From: an uncultured Verrucomicrobiales bacterium
GTDB taxonomy: Bacteria > Verrucomicrobiota > Verrucomicrobiae > Limisphaerales > CANJSG01
DNA length: 7,281 nt
Direction of reading: 5' to 3'
NCBI GenBank assembly: GCA_946480965.1
Contig: CAMLMI010000236.1
Coordinates: 1-7,281, forward strand
The translations under genes and the position numbers were made by a program. Of the stretch, positions 6,601-7,281 are shown piece after piece. The number at the start of each line of letters is the position of its first letter. Within the stretch, counting starts at the first letter, position 1. The notes beneath the pieces are model-generated. The model worked only from the letters and a program-made list of their open reading frames with translations. It ran no database searches and had not been told where the DNA came from.

Positions 6601-7281
6601 CGCGCTGCTCTACGAAGAAGCCAGCGTCCAGACGCTCGCCGAACTGAAGGGCCAGTTCGACCGGGAGATCCTGTGGAGCGGCGCGTTCCTCCGGGCCAGC
6701 CTCGATCCTTCGATGCGGAACAACCCCGTGCTCGGCGCCTACGCGGCCGAAGCCGATCCGGTGCGCCGCACCTTGTTGCCCGGAGCCTCGGTCGTGGCCC
6801 GCGCTCTGGCAGCCGACTATTTGATGGGACCGAATCCCATGCCGCTGATCGGCGGCGTGGCCGTCCCGTCGGCCTTCGGCACGCTCGGCGCACACAACGG
6901 CGAGGTGATGCTGACGCCGGTGGACATGACCTTGCCGGGTCGCCGTCTGCCGATTGAGTTCCGCCGTGCCGGGGGTGGCCAAGGGCTCTTCGACGGACCG
7001 TTCGGCCGTGGTTGGGACTTCAACTTCAACCAGCGGATGGTCGAGCTGCGTCCCGCGATTCTTCCGGTGGGCGCGACGTTGCCGCTCGTCACTCGCGCGA
7101 ACAGCGCCGACTCCGAGGTGGCGAAGACCGATGACGTGCTCTTCTACAACGGCGCGGGTCGGGTGATCGCCTACCGCTACTTCGGCACCAACGCTCCGGC
7201 AGAGGTCGTAGCCGATCCGTTGGTCCAGCAGCTCGGTTGGCTCAGCAAAGGCGCGGCCTTCTACACATCGCCGAAGGGCGT
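521..7281 (+). CDS. giant secreted multi-domain RHS/YD-repeat family protein (N-terminal 2253 residues, 3' end missing)
   Basis: One frame runs from ATG 521 to the window edge without a stop. The ATG is chosen because a good Sec signal peptide follows at once (residues 1-29, A-P-A cleavage motif); the frame is open upstream but overlaps the previous gene. Visible order, approximate residues: signal peptide; beta-sandwich 57-151; carboxypeptidase-regulatory-like 158-219; ZU5-like 261-368; unassigned 370-640; carboxypeptidase-regulatory-like 643-703; Big_5 Ig 729-830; Ig-like 849-920; ZU5-like 933-1080; carboxypeptidase-regulatory-like 1087-1190; Ig-like 1211-1323; Big_5 Ig 1341-1450; LVIVD-type propeller 1452-1832; unassigned 1833-2126; DUF6531/RHS opening from 2127. 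RHS proteins build a hollow beta shell that often encloses a C-terminal toxin. There is no PAAR or VgrG-like start, so Sec export and surface display are inferred rather than type VI loading. Only one Cys (residue 1080) was found by eye. No catalytic site is recognised. Whether it is a toxin, adhesin or matrix protein depends on the missing end. Confidence 0.93.
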   Translation, partial: MNSRVLRFGPIRTWLVFGLSLVLAVLAPAAEKTFQLGGVPVALQPVESGVEVRYTAMRLNRALNVWNAEVTLHNASGATLPGPVVLHVEGFTGTTGPQQADGLMEGGAFYDLGGSILSGALTNGQATLPRTLTLGVGTGSPSLVTRVYVGKTSTTAAIATVRTLDGAGLPLTEVEILQQGPSGSTTNRSDSVSGFATLGGQSGAHLWRFTKPDHLPVWRWQTIVSNLVAAVPAPRLAARNTNAVLITPIAGAVLTNATARIVFAPGSVTADATAIFTPLDGQNLPAFLPTGWSPLNAFWFEANASLQSPGVATLLPADRINPAENAALVRWNEASLRWDVLDTQAGAGTNALAFALPGNGAFTLVVADNGVTAPPAALVGQPLLASSASFTNFAALSALGTVTPSLNPASRVAELVTARAEVDFTNALGALPSSIFLRTEVTERYELADGSLRIPPRYETHVVAYRRPGSASPNTLRAVFPLRPLQLFGGDELSHANIHVEVRPPAPFSGGVLDAQGGQVATEGVRVLSGVSNLTAQLAVELRRAPTTNFHSLSTNVVLAFELATGHLPDGKRLVAQFGAQATNGSFVLARVLDRDGVYGLEPVERFASGTNGMLASVEPVSDERLSGLTSGGQYLLIRMAGPQGLVRGLARDAQNQPLPGAVVRVTGQPWVALADASGHYRTLAPQGAGELVVTDRATGDATPRAIQLPDWQAGLALDLAATPVRPFVTSVSPLNGATNVPLVAPITVAFSEPLQLGSALPNGLVLLGSSNQPVPATVSFNLRGTVATVLPTDPLAAQTVHTLVVSNNLADLTGLKLSGANVFSFTTASDALSRDPGAQLVIYEPTNGVVRVRGTSGFAEPRAPVVLVNETTGFTTTVLAGPDGAFDSTIPAAVDDFLSAVLVNGNGTRNVVPAARQIFADGRVGLFNAGGAIEVASPNGPIQLVVEPNAIPNKSVFRLDYVSPTNLPALVTNTPLDGGKVFGGLRVRMDGDDLAQSVDVVFPVKPEDFGLPAGADLTNNAFALVAARQVLDVDGQTKTVYEVIDRMHYEDGKLVTHSPPFLGLLGTVNFGYDLIVYACMQATGGNISVSGRVWAAVKEGETILTNTMRYVPGATVSVVPPNGALPGQPGRLRPGTTVSTATGTNAAYAIIAQVYQSGAATVRATHPRFPGQAASAVLPVLTPSQRVHIGNVLMPVDLIFSIPRSDYFDDTTAPNLAFAHAPQLPQPGPTNGATLRVVASDNLSTPELTLTVEQVLPLVAGTNLSTSDIVLTALTNEPVGTFGIRETFQVTSPIAARVILKGTTLDAAGNDRSSFYALTFGGSEQTATNAIPPADPNDRVGPAVIASFPSQGSRAFAPGQLIRLTFNEPVDRAVVEDEFSLRLFPEAGRPSVTLSDDQRELTVVFADLSGDTDYTLTLTSGIKDLLGNRLDQDATQPGNQSYTLGFRTAALPIATLPGLNQGGGGLIHGLFGYVLERNAGQNRGAVGIYDLSSPAQPRRVSQVFLGGGYPRDLAMIPQYAYKQRTNDVVALTNDLLVVVGGNVGVGQSQYLRVFNVSNPLQPELVAAKALAVDGFTVVPRAQWSAPLLGYAEFGNASSIGLLNLQAVIIAENLTNEEFRRMPELGFAGVDLNGDGDYVDEGEELPLPSNETDTVAGKVATITVPETTQVIEDFSLADGGAFVGAVLSEGKLFGTNGAPTDVVAPAAYRTLFADGDFLERTAASVEFTNARPRRVTVLFDLPFPALGGIEVKDLALVSLRMLTGHEDGRPNRVAVIDVTIPADPRIVGEITIPAENGDGVFAIVRREDGKLLVATDRDVLLLDPTKLLQSPSATGALHPAIVGVLPGAGETMRTFGGLAAGLQLASSGGRNVVVQSAPVLEFVSFPGVAPFQPQHLAASNRTAVAALMQELVAEDSLRLARLRPEGDAVISTLTPPSSLAHYYTRVHAPGSAGPVIELSLESLNRGGTALKNRGLLFPPVRAMGEAALGTLGQTPRSYEAPVRSLRAWRVSDDPTDPNYNVYLSRPFALLYEEASVQTLAELKGQFDREILWSGAFLRASLDPSMRNNPVLGAYAAEADPVRRTLLPGASVVARALAADYLMGPNPMPLIGGVAVPSAFGTLGAHNGEVMLTPVDMTLPGRRLPIEFRRAGGGQGLFDGPFGRGWDFNFNQRMVELRPAILPVGATLPLVTRANSADSEVAKTDDVLFYNGAGRVIAYRYFGTNAPAEVVADPLVQQLGWLSKGAAFYTSPKG
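689..973 (+). other. N-terminal beta-sandwich module of the giant protein
   Basis: Residues 57-151 carry the pattern NVWNAEVTLHNASGATLPGP, then an acidic/Gly-rich loop and an L-x-L-x-V-G-T-G run before RVYVGKT. The N-x-S-G-x-x-L-x-G-P core resembles a beta-sandwich module that recurs in large surface proteins of Verrucomicrobiota and Planctomycetota, written there as 'NtSG..L.GP'. The assignment is from pattern memory only, and the role is presumably structural. Confidence 0.45.
992..1177 (+). other. carboxypeptidase-regulatory-like beta fold, copy 1
   Basis: Residues 158-219 begin ATVRTLDGAGLPLTEVEI, matching the 'V-x-x-x-G-x-P-L-x-x-V-x-V' start of CarboxypepD_reg-type folds. A later strand reads SGFATLGG, where these folds usually have 'dG-x-a/y-x-l'. 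It ends near HLPVWRW. Such domains are non-catalytic beta-sandwich spacers in secreted proteins. The match is weaker than copy 2. Confidence 0.45.
1301..1624 (+). other. possible ZU5-like segment, copy 1
   Basis: Residues 261-368 show IVFAPGSVTADATAIFTPL, then W-x-P-L-x-A-F-W-F-E-A, a Pro/Leu strand, ALVRWNEASLRWDVLD and a final GNGAFTLVVAD. This order (an 'apGav' opening, a 'gp.g..f..p' centre, a 'W-x-v' strand and a closing 'g.ftl.v') recalls bacterial ZU5-type domains. Sequence similarity is low, so treat this as a fold suggestion. Confidence 0.3.
2447..2629 (+). other. carboxypeptidase-regulatory-like beta fold, copy 2
   Basis: Residues 643-703 contain VRGLARDAQNQPLPGAVVRV followed by ALADASGHYRTLAPQG and ELVVTD. 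This is the classic CarboxypepD_reg layout: 'G-x-x-x-D-x-x-x-x-P-L-p-G-a-x-V', then 't-d-a-x-G-x-Y', then a closing V-x strand. It is a non-catalytic transthyretin-like spacer and leads directly into the first Big_5-type domain. Confidence 0.75.
2705..3010 (+). other. Big_5-type (SbsA-like) bacterial Ig domain, copy 1
   Basis: Residues 729-830 read VTSVSPLNGATNVPLVAPIT, then VAFSEPL, a central ATVLPTDPLAAQTVHTLVV strand pair, LADLTGLKL and the closing FSFTTA. The 'P-x-x-G-A-x-x-V-x-x-x-x-x-I-x-V-x-F-S-E-P' start and 'v.D..G......-F-x-F-T-T' end are diagnostic of Big_5 Ig-like domains. These are structural spacers in surface and S-layer proteins. Confidence 0.85.
3065..3280 (+). other. bacterial Ig-like domain following Big_5 copy 1
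   Basis: Residues 849-920 contain VRVRGTSGFAEPRAPVVLVN, then TTVLAGPDGAFDSTI and DDFLSAVLVNGNGTRNVV. This is the 'G-x-a-e-P-x-a-x-V-x-V ... t-v-x-a-x-x-D-G-x-F' layout of bacterial Ig-like modules that deal with exchange or extension of a filamentous beta stack. No binding residues can be assigned. Confidence 0.55.
3317..3760 (+). other. possible ZU5-like segment, copy 2
   Basis: Residues 933-1080 open with AIEVASPNGPIQLVVEPNAI, continue through VFGGLRVRMDG and SVDVVFPVKPEDFGLP, and finish with VYEVIDRMHYEDGKLVTHSP before GYDLIVYACM. The order of a 'p.gai' opening, a 'v.v.fPv' centre and a late 'y..vd....dgk...' strand resembles copy 1 and ZU5-type domains. The only Cys found in the whole visible protein, residue 1080, lies at its end. 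This is a fold suggestion only. Confidence 0.3.
3779..4090 (+). other. carboxypeptidase-regulatory-like beta fold, copy 3
   Basis: Residues 1087-1190 begin NISVSGRVWAAVKEGETILT and continue with YVPGATVSVVPP, TATGTNAAYAIIAQV and ATVRATHPRFPG. The 'v-x-G-x-V ... PGA-x-V-x-V ... T-x-A-Y' order fits a CarboxypepD_reg-type fold with an enlarged first loop. It is a non-catalytic spacer by analogy. Confidence 0.5.
4151..4489 (+). other. Ig-like domain with DTTAP opening
   Basis: Residues 1211-1323 open with DTTAPNLAFAHAPQLPQPG, pass through NGATLRVVASDNLSTPELTL and end with ILKGTTLDAAGNDRSSFYAL. The 'D-x-x-a-P' opening and 'a-x-D-x-a-G-N-x-S' closing are typical of bacterial Ig-like modules in which the last strand pair carries the D..GN turn. 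It sits just before the second Big_5 domain. Confidence 0.6.
4541..4870 (+). other. Big_5-type (SbsA-like) bacterial Ig domain, copy 2
   Basis: Residues 1341-1450 start VGPAVIASFPSQGSRAFAPG, followed by IRLTFNEPVDRAVV, ELTVVFADLSGDTDYTLTL, GIKDLLGNRLD and the closing LGFRTA. All the Big_5 landmarks are present: 'P-x-x-G', 'i-x-l-x-F-x-E-P-V', 'Y-x-l-x-l-x-x-g-i-x-D-x-x-G-N' and 'F-R-T-A'. It directly precedes the propeller region. Confidence 0.88.
4874..6016 (+). other. LVIVD-type beta-propeller region
   Basis: Residues 1452-1832 contain at least three strand units of the LVIVD pattern, in which a hydrophobic strand ends in 'D/N-v/l-S/t-x-P-x-x-P-x-x-V'. They are VGIYDLSSPAQPRRVSQVFL at 1487, LRVFNVSNPLQPELVAAKAL at 1552 and VAVIDVTIPADPRIVGEITI at 1773. 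Further blade-like strands read IGLLNLQAVIIAENL (near 1597) and LLVATDRDVLLLDP (near 1811). Such repeats form propellers in extracellular proteins and are thought to mediate binding. The spacing between units is irregular because of inserts, including an acidic EF-hand-like loop. Confidence 0.7.
5411..5452 (+). other. EF-hand-like acidic calcium-loop motif
   Basis: Residues 1631-1644 read DLNGDGDYVDEGEE. Positions 1, 3, 5 and 7 (D, N, D, D) and G6 match a calcium-binding EF-hand or dockerin loop. The twelfth position is Gly, with Glu at 11, 13 and 14, so the last ligand would be shifted by one. It lies inside the propeller region between blade-like strands, and calcium binding is inferred from the motif only. 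Confidence 0.5.
6017..6898 (+). other. unassigned module between propeller and RHS shell
   Basis: Residues 1833-2126 belong to no family I can name with confidence. Visible landmarks are HYYTRVHAPGSAGPVIELSL (from 1941), SLNRGG, LLFPPVRAMGEAALG, YLSRPFALLYEEASV, LKGQFDREILWSGAFLRASL and MGPNPMPLIGG just before the RHS opening. It mixes beta strands with at least two likely helices (near 1913-1930 and 2039-2060), unlike the all-beta stack before it. It may act as the plug or neck that leads into the RHS cocoon. Confidence 0.4.
6899..7281 (+). other. start of RHS/YD-repeat shell (DUF6531-like), truncated by the window
   Basis: From residue 2127 the text reads GEVMLTPVDMTLPGRRLPIE, then FRRAGGGQG, GPFGRGWDFNFNQRM and, after a loop, VLFYNGAGRVIAYRYFG. 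The landmarks 'G-E-v-x-l-x-x-v-D-x-x-l-P-G-R-x-L-P-i-x-f-x-R' and 'G-x-f-G-x-G-W-x-x-x-f' are the hallmark of the N-terminal cap of RHS/YD-repeat proteins (DUF6531). The G-R-V-I-x-Y-R-Y run resembles the first YD-like strand pair. Only about 127 residues are visible; the repeat array and core must follow beyond base 7281. Confidence 0.85.

Noticed and set aside
4580..6982. An 800-codon open frame on the minus strand
   Set aside because: Its codon boundaries coincide with those of the giant + strand gene, so a stop can arise only where that gene uses TTA, CTA or TCA. These codons are nearly absent in this GC-rich gene; TCA at 4580-4582 is exactly where the frame ends. The translation is rich in H, Q, R, G and D with no recognisable domain.
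521..7281. A frameshift or in-frame stop splitting the giant gene
   Set aside because: I read the frame codon by codon from 521 to the end; it stays open, and domains continue in the same frame on both sides of every junction.
1..7281. tRNA, rRNA, CRISPR array, insertion sequence or tandem DNA repeat
   Set aside because: No cloverleaf, regularly spaced direct repeats, transposase or terminal inverted repeats were seen; almost the whole window is coding sequence with uniform codon use.

Overview
The window is a GC-rich bacterial segment (roughly two-thirds GC by eye). It holds only two genes, both on the + strand and both cut by the window edges. The first is the C-terminal part of a PEP-CTERM surface protein. 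The second is the first 2253 codons of one giant secreted protein that runs off the right end. The PEP-CTERM tail, the very large multi-domain secreted protein, the absence of Shine-Dalgarno sequences and the GC-rich codon use suggest an environmental Gram-negative of the Verrucomicrobiota/Planctomycetota type, with Verrucomicrobiota the better guess. No taxonomic marker gene is present, so this is inference.

Layout: bases 1-488 encode the PEP-CTERM protein, which ends in VPEP, a hydrophobic helix and a basic tail. Bases 489-520 are a 32-base gap with no visible promoter, terminator or ribosome binding site. From base 521 to the end there is a single uninterrupted reading frame. It starts with a Sec-type signal peptide and continues through a long stack of beta-rich adhesin-like modules: carboxypeptidase-regulatory-like folds, bacterial Ig-like folds, two Big_5-type Ig domains and ZU5-like segments. 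A LVIVD-type beta-propeller region follows, then an unassigned 290-residue module, and finally the opening of an RHS/YD-repeat shell (DUF6531-like) at about residue 2127. The RHS repeats, the core motif and any variable C-terminal tip lie beyond base 7281.

Together the genes describe cell-surface or extracellular functions: one protein sorted by an exosortase, and one giant Sec-exported RHS-family protein. The latter could be a surface-displayed contact toxin, an adhesin or a matrix protein; the part that would decide is not in the window. There are no RNA genes, mobile elements, CRISPR arrays or tandem DNA repeats that I can support. Long open frames on the opposite strand, including one of 800 codons, are explained by codon avoidance in the giant gene.
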